The notes beneath the pieces were generated by a model, which had not been told where the DNA came from, did not search any database, and worked only from the letters and a program-made list of their open reading frames with translations. Source: Crocinitomicaceae bacterium (GTDB lineage: Bacteria > Bacteroidota > Bacteroidia > Flavobacteriales_D > Crocinitomicaceae). From it: a stretch of 38,110 bases of DNA. Location: assembly GCA_022447665.1 (NCBI GenBank), contig JAKVAQ010000035.1, positions 1 to 38,110 of the forward strand, written 5' to 3'. Each line of letters starts with the position of its first letter. The stretch's first letter is position 1. Of the stretch, positions 9,563 through 17,016 are shown one piece after another. Made by a program: the position numbers and the translations under genes.

Positions 9563-10429
9563 TTAGCCTAAGTAGGCTTTCAGTAGTTTGTTTCGTGAAG
9601 TGTGTCTTAATCTTCGAATTGCTTTTTCTTTGATTTGACGAACACGCTCACGTGTTAAGTTGAATTTCGCTCCGATTTCCTCAAGGGTTAAACCGTGATT
9701 CATTCCGATTCCGAAAAACAATCTAATGATTTCACGCTCTTTATCTGTTAACGTTGATAGTGAACGTTCAATTTCTCTTTGCAGTGACTCTGCCATAAGC
9801 AATCTATCTGCTTTTGGAGAATCTCCATTTGCCATAACATCCATTAATGTACCTCCGTCTTCCGAAGAAGAAAGTGGCGCATCCATAGATACGTGACGCC
9901 CTGCAACTTTTAAACTTTCTTTAATTTTCTCTTCTGGAACTTCAAGTACTTCTGCCAGTTCTTCTGCTGAAGGTGGACGTTCGTACTCTTGTTCTAATCT
10001 AGAGAATGCTTTATTAATTTTGTTCAAAGAACCTACTTGGTTCAATGGTAAACGAACAATACGTGCTTGTTCTGCAAGTGCCTGTAGAATCGACTGGCGA
10101 ATCCACCACACCGCGTATGAGATGAATTTGAAACCACGTGTCTCATCAAACTTTTGTGCTGCTTTAATAAGACCCAAATTTCCTTCATTGATCAAATCAG
10201 GTAATGTTAACCCCTGATTTTGATACTGCTTAGCAACCGATACAACGAAACGAAGGTTAGCTTTTGTTAGTTTTTCAAGGGCAATTTGATCTCCTTGCTT
10301 GATTCTTTTAGCTAACTCAACCTCTTGCTCGGCAGTAATCAGTTCTTCTTTACCAATATCCTGTAAATACTTATCTAATGATTGTGATTCACGGTTGGTT
10401 ATGGATTTGGTAATTTTTAACTGCCTCAT
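9563..10429 (-). CDS. rpoD: RNA polymerase primary sigma factor RpoD/SigA (short Bacteroidota form)
   Basis: A 288-residue sigma-70 factor that directs RNA polymerase to housekeeping promoters. Region 1.2 ('[20 protein letters not shown]'), region 2 ('[17 protein letters not shown]', '[16 protein letters not shown]'), region 3 ('[16 protein letters not shown]') and region 4.2 with its helix-turn-helix ('[20 protein letters not shown]') are all present. It lacks the acidic region 1.1 of the proteobacterial protein; this short form is the norm in Bacteroidota and fits the TTG/TAnnTTTG promoters seen here. It has its own full promoter (10473-10503) and terminator, so it is a single-gene unit. 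Confidence 0.96.
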   Translation of the reverse strand: MRQLKITKSITNRESQSLDKYLQDIGKEELITAEQEVELAKRIKQGDQIALEKLTKANLRFVVSVAKQYQNQGLTLPDLINEGNLGLIKAAQKFDETRGFKFISYAVWWIRQSILQALAEQARIVRLPLNQVGSLNKINKAFSRLEQEYERPPSAEELAEVLEVPEEKIKESLKVAGRHVSMDAPLSSSEDGGTLMDVMANGDSPKADRLLMAESLQREIERSLSTLTDKEREIIRLFFGIGMNHGLTLEEIGAKFNLTRERVRQIKEKAIRRLRHTSRNKLLKAYLG

Positions 10430-10472
10430 GCTTTGGTTTCCTTTAAATTATTACGTTAAACAATTGAATTGC

Positions 10473-10503
10473 CAAATTTACGTCAATAAGTGCCTCTTGT
10501 CAA
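10473..10503 (-). promoter_or_regulatory. Bacteroidota-type promoter of rpoD
   Basis: On the minus strand: TTG at 10503-10501, a 20-base spacer, and TAAATTTG at 10480-10473. Both boxes match the Bacteroidota consensus. Transcription would start near 10467, about 38 bases above the rpoD ATG. The rest of the 285-base gap up to 10714 holds no gene that I can support. Confidence 0.7.
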
Positions 10504-10714
10504 GTCTATTTCGCAATTCTTTATCAAAAAATGGTAAATGTTATTTACTGTTGAATACAACTGAAGTTTCAATTTTGTTCAATTATTTTGCCGTATCCAT
10601 ATTATAAACGTTTTAAGCCTAGATAATTACACAATTAAGCTGTTAAATCGTGTTAAATTAATAAGATAGGGAGGGAGAAATTAAATTTAAGATTCCAATA
10701 AGAAAGTTGAAAAT

Positions 10715-11929
10715 TTATTCTTTTCCCGCCAAATAATTCTCTAAATAAGCGAAACGAAGCATAAGATTTCCTTCTAAATCAGTCTGAGATCCACGAGCTA
10801 TAATTCCAGTTTCATCATTTCCGAACAAACTTGGCATAACCTTCTCCGTTAAAACGGATCCAAAATGGTCTGAAGCATCTTTCGGTAACTCACATGGAAG
10901 GTTATCAACTGCCATTACAGCTATATTGTCTGAACTCATAAAATCACCTTCTGCTTCCGAGCTTGGATTGTATCCGTATATTGGATCGGCAATGGTTGAA
11001 GGACGAATAGTACAAGCTACAGGTCCATCTATATCGCAAGAAATATCCGCAACGACACTTAGTTTAAGGTCGTTTCTTTTTAAATCCTCGCGCGTAAATA
11101 TAAAAGGTGCTTTTGCTCCCCAGTAATGGCAGGCAATATACATATCGGCAATTCCCAAGAAACGTGGGAATGTAGATTTATGATTTGATCCATCTTTATA
11201 AAAGGCATCTTTATCAAATGGAGCTCCGTCTTCACGAGCTGTATATTCTTCAGCTTCCATTTGCGTGAATACAGCTTCATCGAAAGTATCATTTTCAAAG
11301 CTTGCCGTATCTACTTCGCGGATACCGATGGCATCAATAATTTCTTTGGCTCCTCTACCTACACGCCCAAAACCAGTAGCGATGATTTTAGTATTTGCCG
11401 GTAGTTTAACTTTTTTCAATTCTTCTTTAAGTTCCGCGTAGTCTTCACAATCGTGCGCAGGTTTAAGCGTATATAAATTATGCTTTACACCGTAGGTTAA
11501 GAAACCATTGTAACACCCAACAATTCCGGCATACCTTCCAAAACCAATGATACGAGTACCTTCTTCGTTTACCAATACTTCGTAATCAATTAATTGAATT
11601 TTTTTATCAATGATTGCTTGAAGAAGCTTTCTGTTATACGGTTGCTTTTTAAAGGTATGCGAAAAGAAGAAATATTTTTTGTTCGGGATTAAATCCTCAA
11701 TATTTACCTCTTTAACCCCCATCATTACATCACAATCAGTAATGTCTTCTACAACATCTAAACCGTGCGCCTTGTACTCTTCATCCTTATATGCTCTTAT
11801 TGTACTGGTTTGCACCTTTACCTGAACATTAGGAAATTTTTCTTGAAGCGCAGCCGCTTGCTTCGGAGTAAAAGGAACTCTTTTGTCTGGCGGAACTTTT
11901 CCTTCTCTAATGATAGCAAGTTTAGTCAT
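10715..11929 (-). CDS. Saccharopine dehydrogenase (lysine-forming)/alanine dehydrogenase family oxidoreductase
   Basis: A 404-residue cytoplasmic NAD(P)-dependent enzyme of the AlaDH/PNT superfamily. The N-terminal domain has 'IREGKVPPDKRVPFTP', and 'GVKEVNIEDLIPNKKYFFFS' followed by HTFKK supplies the Lys and His pair used by yeast Lys1-type saccharopine dehydrogenase. The central Rossmann domain has 'IIATGFGRVGRGAKEIIDAIG'. The C-terminal part ('VVADISCDIDGPVACTIRPS', 'AVDNLPCELPKDAS') is typical of the Lys1 group rather than true alanine dehydrogenase. I therefore favour saccharopine dehydrogenase-like activity, with the substrate unproven. Single gene with a -7 box at 11953-11960; no obvious terminator downstream. 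Confidence 0.85.
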   Translation of the reverse strand: MTKLAIIREGKVPPDKRVPFTPKQAAALQEKFPNVQVKVQTSTIRAYKDEEYKAHGLDVVEDITDCDVMMGVKEVNIEDLIPNKKYFFFSHTFKKQPYNRKLLQAIIDKKIQLIDYEVLVNEEGTRIIGFGRYAGIVGCYNGFLTYGVKHNLYTLKPAHDCEDYAELKEELKKVKLPANTKIIATGFGRVGRGAKEIIDAIGIREVDTASFENDTFDEAVFTQMEAEEYTAREDGAPFDKDAFYKDGSNHKSTFPRFLGIADMYIACHYWGAKAPFIFTREDLKRNDLKLSVVADISCDIDGPVACTIRPSTIADPIYGYNPSSEAEGDFMSSDNIAVMAVDNLPCELPKDASDHFGSVLTEKVMPSLFGNDETGIIARGSQTDLEGNLMLRFAYLENYLAGKE

Positions 11930-11952
11930 TGGGCATCTAAATTTTAAGTGTA

Positions 11953-11960
11953 CAAAACTA
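11953..11960 (-). promoter_or_regulatory. Probable -7 element of the dehydrogenase gene
   Basis: TAGTTTTG on the minus strand fits TAnnTTTG and lies about 24 bases above the ATG. No matching -33 TTG is seen. Confidence 0.4.
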
Positions 11961-12029
11961 TATAAAATATGGTCGTATAAATACTTAGGTCATTACAATT
12001 TTGAAAACTTAAAATAATTGTTAAAAACA

Positions 12030-12060
12030 TTGACGCTGCAAGGCTTTAGCTGTATCTTTG
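12030..12060 (+). promoter_or_regulatory. Bacteroidota-type promoter of the tmRNA gene
   Basis: TTG at 12030-12032, 20-base spacer, TATCTTTG at 12053-12060: a full consensus match. It would start transcription about 7 bases before the mature tmRNA 5' end at 12074. Confidence 0.8.
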
Positions 12061-12073
12061 TAGAACGTTCTTT

Positions 12074-12478
12074 GGGGCCGACTTGGATTTGACTGCAATA
12101 GCAGTAGATGTACAAGCATGTCGAGCAATGCATTTATTCTCGTTAAAAATTAATGTATTCAAGAATAATTGACAACAATAATTCTTACGCGTTAGCTGCG
12201 TAATTCGGACTCAGTCTAATTACCTTAATTCCACCCGAAGTAAAGTAAGGGGAACTAACTGCCTACTGAAACCTTAACCAATGGTTTCGGATTTTAGGTA
12301 TCATGAATTGGTTTAGTACTGGTAGGGTTGTGATACTAGTGCGAATCTAATCGCAACTTAAGCCATAAGTAGGGTGTTTGTGCTCAGTTTATGGTCTAAC
12401 AAATAATCACAAAATAAACATGTAGAAACTACATAGACTCGTTGTTAGGACGAGGGTTCGATCCCCTCCGGTTCCACC
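12074..12478 (+). ncRNA. ssrA: Transfer-messenger RNA (tmRNA, SsrA)
   Basis: This RNA rescues ribosomes stalled on broken mRNA and tags the unfinished protein for proteolysis. The 5' end GGGGCCGACTTGGATTTGAC and the 3' end (12455-12478) with GTTCGATCCCC and GGTTCCACC form the tRNA-Ala-like acceptor and T arms. GGGGCCG pairs with CGGTTCC using two G-U pairs. The last A of CCA is not encoded and would be added later. The tag frame ends at TAA 12201-12203 and encodes a tail ending NNNSYALAA; the resume codon is uncertain (GAC at 12171 gives DNNNSYALAA). The gene has its own promoter and a terminator about 80 bases downstream. Confidence 0.95.
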
Positions 12479-12481
12479 TTC

Positions 12482-12509
12482 GCTCTCCGTAGCTTTAGCG
12501 CAGGAGAGC
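12482..12509 (+). other. Hairpin just behind the tmRNA 3' end
   Basis: GCTCTCC (12482-12488) pairs perfectly with GGAGAGC (12503-12509). It directly follows the tmRNA end and may mark the 3' trailer that is removed during maturation. There is no T-run, so it is not itself a terminator. Confidence 0.4.
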
Positions 12510-12557
12510 TTCGCTACTAAATTTAAATTAGGTGCGAAATAGATAATGATAACTCGA

Positions 12558-12590
12558 GCTTCGGTGGACGCGGTCCACTGAGGCTTTTTT
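12558..12590 (+). terminator. Rho-independent terminator after tmRNA
   Basis: Twelve-pair stem with two G-U pairs, GCTTCGGTGGAC / GTCCACTGAGGC, loop GCG, followed by TTTTTT (12585-12590). Confidence 0.88.
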
Positions 12591-12606
12591 ATTTTAAATT
12601 CGTCCT

Positions 12607-12843
12607 ATGTGGTATGTTTATTTACTCAAGTGTTCGGATGGAACCATTTATACTGGATGTACACAAGACATTGAAAAAAGATTGACCCGACATGGTAGAG
12701 GTGAAGTTGTTTATACTGCTAGTCGTTTACCTGTTGATTTAATTGGTTACACAGCCTTATCAGATAAGTTTAAAGCATATGAGTATGAAAAGTATTTGAA
12801 ATCAGGCTCTGGAATTGCATTTCGAAATAAGCGTCTAATCTGA
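12607..12843 (+). CDS. GIY-YIG nuclease family protein
   Basis: A 78-residue single-domain protein of the GIY-YIG superfamily (UPF0213/UvrC-N type). The N-terminal 'WYVYLLKCSDGTIYTGCT' carries the two tyrosine motifs, followed by 'DIEKRLTRHGRG' with the conserved Arg and His, and 'EYEKYLKSG' with the probable metal-binding Glu. Small proteins of this kind are common in Bacteroidota; most are uncharacterised and presumed to act on nucleic acid. It sits just behind the tmRNA terminator with no clear promoter of its own. Confidence 0.88.
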   Translation: MWYVYLLKCSDGTIYTGCTQDIEKRLTRHGRGEVVYTASRLPVDLIGYTALSDKFKAYEYEKYLKSGSGIAFRNKRLI

Positions 12844-12864
12844 TTTAATAAATTTGTTTCAACA

Positions 12865-13590
12865 ATGTTTCAATTGAATTATGAATGTTTCAACAAATAT
12901 TTTTCTTGTACTCTTGATTTTTTTGGTTACAAAGTCTTTGGACAAATCGATCCGAAGATTCAAGGTCTGTGGACAAATGTTTCTGAACAAGGAATTACCA
13001 GTGATGGTGAAATTGATGATCTAGATCCTCTTGATGAAAGTGAAATATACATTACCTCGGATAGTATGCACTCTGTACAATATCCTTGTGGTCAAGTTGG
13101 TTGGAGCTCAAGTATAATAACTCGAAATGATAGCATTATCGAATTATATACAACGGAGTCAGGAAATATCAGAGAATTCTTTCTATACGTATATGAGGTT
13201 ACTGAGAATGAACTCAAACTCACTTATGAAGAAGATGGGGTCACTCATGCATATGTATTTAAGTCCATGAGTTTTGATCATACGGTTTTACAAAAAATTC
13301 TTGATGAAGAAGTTAGTGCCTCGTGTATTTCAAAACAATGGACTTATTCGACTAGAGTTAATTCTTTCAAAAAATGTTCTGGTGAGAATTACGAAGTACT
13401 GGATACAATTGACCTGACTATTAGTGAAAACTTTGAGATATTCTCAAATTATCTCACTTACACATTCGAAGGCAAGGATTACAAGTTTGAGGTAACTGCT
13501 TTCTCCCAAGGTAAATCGAATTACTGGTTGTCCTTAAAACCACTTGATTCCTGTAAAATTGGTCTTTTAGTTTATAAATCTAATGTGTAA
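12865..13590 (+). CDS. Hypothetical secreted protein, probably frameshifted near the N-terminus
   Basis: The open frame as read has 241 residues but an odd N-terminus with no export signal. A second ATG at 12881, in another frame, encodes a good signal peptide (MNVSTNIFLVLLIFLVTKS). Adding one T to the TTT run at 12937-12939 would join it to the long frame and give ...VTKSFGQ-IDPKIQGLW, a typical Bacteroidota cleavage site. The mature part starts 'IDPKIQGLWTNVSEQG', like small lipocalin-like beta proteins, and has several cysteines. I do not recognise its family. Either the gene is broken or the sequence lost one base in the T-run. Confidence 0.6.
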   Translation: MFQLNYECFNKYFSCTLDFFGYKVFGQIDPKIQGLWTNVSEQGITSDGEIDDLDPLDESEIYITSDSMHSVQYPCGQVGWSSSIITRNDSIIELYTTESGNIREFFLYVYEVTENELKLTYEEDGVTHAYVFKSMSFDHTVLQKILDEEVSASCISKQWTYSTRVNSFKKCSGENYEVLDTIDLTISENFEIFSNYLTYTFEGKDYKFEVTAFSQGKSNYWLSLKPLDSCKIGLLVYKSNV

Positions 13591-13594
13591 TTAA

Positions 13595-13720
13595 ATGAAT
13601 AAGTTCTCATTCTTCATATCGCTCGGTTTGTCTTCTGTCTTGTTGATTTGTCATGAAGAAACTGCTTTAAAGGAAGAGGACAAAAAAGATATGGAGCTGA
13701 CTAATTCTGATATTGAAGGT
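13595..13720 (+). pseudogene. Truncated small exported or lipid-anchored protein (5' fragment)
   Basis: An ATG 5 bases after the previous stop begins a protein with a hydrophobic leader ending 'SSVLLICHEETALKEEDKKD', a plausible weak lipobox. Its own sequence seems to stop at about residue 42-43 ('SDIEG'). Beyond about 13720 the frame only reads through the antisense of a recombinase fragment up to a stop at 13879. I interpret it as the 5' part of a gene cut by a recombination event. Confidence 0.55.
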
Positions 13721-13870
13721 TTTTGCAGAATGATCCTCTCTGAACGAATACACTATTTCATATTCGTTCCGTTCACAATATTTTGTCAGCGCTTCGTATT
13801 GCGCATCCAAACTATATCCCTTTGCTTGTTCATCAGAGCTTACTCTACACATTATTGCTACCTTCTTCAT
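13712..13870 (-). pseudogene. Serine recombinase, N-terminal fragment
   Basis: From ATG 13870 the first 53 residues ('KKVAIMCRVSSDEQAKGYSL', 'DAQYEALTKYC', 'REDHSAKTFN') are the start of the resolvase catalytic domain of a large serine recombinase. The nucleophilic serine is in 'RVSSDEQ'. After TFN the expected continuation (RPEF..) is replaced by unrelated residues that are the antisense of the lipoprotein fragment. The catalytic domain is therefore cut at about 13712-13717 and the protein must be inactive. It follows its small partner ORF by 19 bases. Confidence 0.8.
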
Positions 13871-13889
13871 ACGTTTTGATTTTTGTTTT

Positions 13890-14060
13890 TCATAGCATTA
13901 CAGACAACACTGTTGGGTTATTTTTTACAACTTGTTTTAGAATAGACAGATTGATTTTGGCTAAATCGGTTAGAAAATTTCTAACACTTTCAATTTGCTT
14001 ATCTGTCCACTTTTTTCCTGTCTCTCCTAATAATTCTCTACACTTTTTAATACTCAACAT
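13890..14060 (-). CDS. Small conserved protein upstream of the recombinase
   Basis: A 56-residue frame (starts MLSIKKCRELLGETG, then 'WTDKQIESVRNFLTDLAKIN'). Short helical proteins with this pattern (KCRE.L......T...IE..R.FL..LA.I) are often found just before serine recombinases in Bacteroidota mobile elements. The stop lies 19 bases above the recombinase start, so the two would share a transcript. The function is unknown. The call rests on this remembered pattern and the position. Confidence 0.6.
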   Translation of the reverse strand: MLSIKKCRELLGETGKKWTDKQIESVRNFLTDLAKINLSILKQVVKNNPTVLSVML

Positions 14061-14169
14061 TTAATTTTGATACTGCACAAGTGGTTTCAGTTTTTCTGAT
14101 AACAACTTGTTTTCCTTCTCTATTTGCGCCAGTTATTCTGGCCACATGCCTTAAATTAAATGATGATTC

Positions 14170-14213
<44 letters not shown>

Positions 14214-14220
14214 TGAATCA

Positions 14221-15123
14221 TTATTTATGCTTTGTCGTCCTTTTAATGTTGACAATTTTACCATTTACGGTTTTGTAGGAGATTTCCTGATAACCTCCTC
14301 GTTGGATCAAATCTACCAAACGCCCTTTGGCTTCTTTGATATCCATTTTTTCTTCCGTCTCAATTAAATTGACTTCTCCATCAACAAATTTTACGGTTAA
14401 TGAATTGATACCACCCTCACCTATCAAATCAATGATTTTGGTTTCTTCCTCTGTCAAATCTAATCCACACTCATTCAGATTAAACTTATACAAATCTTCC
14501 CGCCCCATAAACTCCGATACAATATGATTAATCGGAATACAGATATAAGGCTGACTCATTAATAGAGAAGAAGATAAAAGGTCTTGCATGGGACTTTCGT
14601 CAAAGACCATGCAATCTCCCTTCTTAGTTACAGCCAAATGCACATTACTTTGCGAAAGGATTATTGAAAACAGCAAAACTGATAATGTCGTATTACTCAA
14701 ATAAACTGTTTTTCTTCCCTGCTTAACGGCAGCAATTAAATTATCTGGTGTTTGAAAGGTTTCTTTAATTCCTTCAATGAACTCATTCCAGAAAACATCC
14801 TCTGTTTCCTCACGCTCAAACAGAGAAGTGTAATGCTCCATTAAATCCATTTCAGACAATAGAAATTTCTTCAACTTTAAAATAGATGGGACCGGTAAGC
14901 CAAACTCACGTAGTTCTTTTACCAATCTCAACCAGACATATTCAACGCCGTTGTACTTTCTACGGTATTTACTCTTTCGCTCTCTCAAGTAAATACCAGC
15001 ATTTGACCAATCAAACGCAATTTTGGAAGACAGTCCAATATCGGATAGCTGAAAATTCTCTTCAAACATGACCTCCGTCACCTGTCTGACATTTTCCAAA
15101 TATTCCTTGAATTCTGCTTCCAT
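14221..15123 (-). CDS. MerR-like winged-helix regulator with long C-terminal region
   Basis: A 300-residue protein. Residues about 20-90 resemble the MerR-like winged helix common in Bacteroidota ('DIGLSSKIAFDWSNAGIYL', 'YNGVEYVWLRLVKELREFGL', 'PVPSILKLKKFLL'). The rest has no motif I know; the C-terminal 80 residues contain two similar beta-rich segments ('INSLTVKFVDGEVNLIE' and 'YQEISYKTVNGKIVNIK'), a likely internal duplication. A perfect 15-base palindrome lies 38 bases above the start (15161-15175) and could be its own operator. The gene sits in the mobile-element remnant, so it probably controlled element genes. Confidence 0.75.
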   Translation of the reverse strand: MEAEFKEYLENVRQVTEVMFEENFQLSDIGLSSKIAFDWSNAGIYLRERKSKYRRKYNGVEYVWLRLVKELREFGLPVPSILKLKKFLLSEMDLMEHYTSLFEREETEDVFWNEFIEGIKETFQTPDNLIAAVKQGRKTVYLSNTTLSVLLFSIILSQSNVHLAVTKKGDCMVFDESPMQDLLSSSLLMSQPYICIPINHIVSEFMGREDLYKFNLNECGLDLTEEETKIIDLIGEGGINSLTVKFVDGEVNLIETEEKMDIKEAKGRLVDLIQRGGYQEISYKTVNGKIVNIKRTTKHK

Positions 15124-15160
15124 AAAATTACAATTCGCCTATTTATATAACGTAAAAGTA

Positions 15161-15175
15161 ATGTAATAATTACAT
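15161..15175. promoter_or_regulatory. Palindromic operator candidate upstream of the MerR-like gene
   Basis: ATGTAATAATTACAT is a perfect inverted repeat around a central base, 38 bases above the regulator start. MerR-type regulators bind such dyads. No experimental or comparative support is available here. Confidence 0.4.
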
Positions 15176-15353
15176 CACTGTTCAAATCCTGTATTGAAGT
15201 GCGTCTAGTCTTATTTTAAGTATGCACTTCCTTTATTTTCTGGATTTATATAAATTACCTTACTATATGGTAACACAAATTGATGTCAAAATAATAAACT
15301 CAGACATATTGGCTGAATTAGCATAGTTTATTGATTTTCAAGATTAATGATTT

Positions 15354-15367
15354 ACTGACATGTCAGT
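15354..15367. other. 14-base perfect palindrome
   Basis: ACTGACATGTCAGT, six bases before the end of the zinc-finger gene at 15373. The 249-base stretch 15124-15372 otherwise holds only the operator candidate. Possible recognition site for an element protein. Confidence 0.4.
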
Positions 15368-15372
15368 ACGTG

Positions 15373-15858
15373 TCAATTGTTACTGTCTGACTTTTTACGC
15401 AACCGTTTAATTTGATTCAAAGCGTTTAAGGTATTATTTGACGTCCTTTGATCAAAACAAACATAACCGTATTCACATTGGTTGTTTTTTGAATACTTAT
15501 AAAGCGTTGTCATTATTCCTTTCATTCGATCTAATTGCTTTTTCAATTTCGAATCAACAGGAGCATTTAGCTTTAAGGATTGAATCATTTTCTTCATGAA
15601 TATTATGATGGAATAATGAATCGACATTCCTTTACACATAGATTCGGTTTGTCTGATGCAAGTATTGAACATTCGATTAATGAGTTTAACGTTATGTGTT
15701 CCGTTCAATCCTTCCATAGCATAGATAGACTGCTTTAATTTAACTTTTTGTCGATTCCTCAGGGCTTGTTGCTTACAGGCATTAGAACAATATTGCTTTG
15801 ATTTGTTCTTGTAGGTAAAAGGCTCTTTACAAATAGTACACGTTTTCTCTCTCATCAT
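15373..15858 (-). CDS. Small zinc-ribbon protein of a mobile element, unknown function
   Basis: A 161-residue protein that starts with a treble-clef-like Cys motif: 'CTICKEPFTYKNKSKQYCSN' followed by ACKQ, i.e. C-x2-C...C-x3-C, probably binding one zinc ion. The remainder is basic and helical, with 'NRQKVKLKQSIY' and 'LDRMKGIMTTLYKY'. Similar zinc-finger starts occur in DNA-binding accessory proteins of Bacteroidota integrative elements. I do not recognise the family. The upstream region contains clustered GTTAC repeats (15906-16049), which could be its binding sites or control region. Confidence 0.65.
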   Translation of the reverse strand: MMREKTCTICKEPFTYKNKSKQYCSNACKQQALRNRQKVKLKQSIYAMEGLNGTHNVKLINRMFNTCIRQTESMCKGMSIHYSIIIFMKKMIQSLKLNAPVDSKLKKQLDRMKGIMTTLYKYSKNNQCEYGYVCFDQRTSNNTLNALNQIKRLRKKSDSNN

Positions 15859-15905
15859 ATCCTTTATTCAATCAACACCATTTATAGCTTAATTATTGTT
15901 TTTTG

Positions 15906-16049
15906 GTAACGTTACTCAAATTCAGGTTGTTGTTACTGTTTGTTACTGAAAAATTGATCGAACCATGTTTTATTCGGTTAAAAGTATAATTTATGTTATT
16001 CAATGTTGCCGAACGTTACGTTTTGTTATGGGAAATTACGATTCGTTAC
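15906..16049. repeat. Cluster of GTTAC-containing short repeats
   Basis: GTTAC occurs at 15911, 15932, 15942, 16015 and 16045, and as its complement at 15906. TGTTACTG appears twice, 10 bases apart (15931 and 15941). TTGTTACTG also recurs at 15377. The cluster lies upstream of the zinc-ribbon gene in an otherwise gene-free stretch (15859-16164). Iterons of an element origin or operator sites are both possible. Confidence 0.45.
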
Positions 16050-16164
16050 CGAAAAAGAAATGTCAAACTGCCGAAATCCCAGTAAAATCAATATGCTCCC
16101 ATATGTTTTACACATACTCCCGAATACTTTTGTATGACTATTTTTTTTATTCAAAAACGGTTTT

Positions 16165-16287
16165 TTAAGCCTTTTTAGACAAAATTCCCTTTTCCAAATC
16201 AATCCACTTTCCCTTATTGGTTCGTAATGATCCGTGCTTAACCGTTCTTAACTGGGATGGTTTTTCAGAATTTTTCTCTAATATCAT
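16165..16287 (-). CDS. Possible small 40-residue protein
   Basis: An ATG at 16287 opens a frame of 40 residues ('MILEKNSEKPSQLRTVKHGS', then 'LRTNKGKWIDLEKGILSKKA') that ends at TAA 16165-16167. It is basic and has codon use like a real gene, but it is short and I know no homologue. Confidence 0.35.
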   Translation of the reverse strand: MILEKNSEKPSQLRTVKHGSLRTNKGKWIDLEKGILSKKA

Positions 16288-16334
16288 AATGATCGTAGAA
16301 ATCTGCCACAAATAATCTCAACCCCACTGAAAAC

Positions 16335-16386
16335 CCATACTTACTCCATACTTCACACATGCTCAATACATATTTCAGCCATACTT
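16335..16386. repeat. Three helically phased CCATACTT repeats
   Basis: CCATACTT at 16335, 16346 and 16379. The spacings are 11 and 33 bases, so all three sit on one face of the helix. They lie upstream of the small 40-residue ORF. Confidence 0.5.
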
Positions 16387-16452
16387 CGTGCATAATTTAT
16401 ACATGAAACATAATAATTGAGTTCAACAAAAAAAATAATTTTAGCCACATTC

Positions 16453-16749
16453 TCATTCTATCATCTGAGAAAGCCCTTTATACTCACTTTCAAGTTCGGT
16501 ATGTTTTAAAAGGTATTGTATCCAGTAAATGGAATAATTTACTCCGTTGTCCATATTGCCAGCATGCTCCTGACGATCAGTTAAAGCTTCAATAGCTTCA
16601 TAAAGGCTTGTTCTTATTAGCTTTAGATGATTATAATCTGTTACAGGGATATCGATAAGAAAGCCACCATCTTTGTGTAGATTCTTTTTTAATGTGTCAC
16701 AATAAATCGCTTTAAACCTTAAATTCTTTTTCAGATATAATACGTGTAA
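16453..16749 (-). pseudogene. Coding-like fragment without a start codon
   Basis: The frame is open for 98 codons between TAA (16750-16752) and TGA (16453-16455) and reads like a real protein ('AIYCDTLKKNLHKDGGFLID', 'NHLKLIRTSLYEAIEAL', 'NYSIYWIQYLLKHTELE'). There is no ATG or GTG before the middle of the frame, so the 5' part seems lost. I do not recognise the family. It may be a decayed passenger gene of the element. Confidence 0.4.
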
Positions 16750-17016
16750 TTAGCCAAGTTTTTACAGACTTAGATGACTTACATACATGTATGTTCACGC
16801 AGTTTCCATTGAGGTGACACCATATTCGTCTCAAAGCGTCTTTGCAATTGCACTATGTCATTTGCTTGAAGTGAATGACTAAATTAATCGAATTTACTGT
16901 ATACTCAAAGAAAGAATACAAAAAAGTACCGAACACAGAGACTTAAGCCTAGGTTATACATTGAAAAAAAGTATTTTTATTCTTGAAAAATGATAACTTT
17001 CGCGTGTTCCAGGTTT
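16750..17016. other. Gene-free spacer in the mobile-element remnant
   Basis: No supported gene on either strand. It contains one perfect 14-base palindrome, ACATACATGTATGT (16781-16794). Confidence 0.4.

Noticed and set aside
12482-12509. Hairpin after tmRNA as the transcription terminator
   Set aside because: No T-run follows it; the strong terminator with six T is at 12558-12590.
13783-14064. Plus-strand 93-residue ORF
   Set aside because: Antisense shadow of the recombinase fragment and its small partner ORF.
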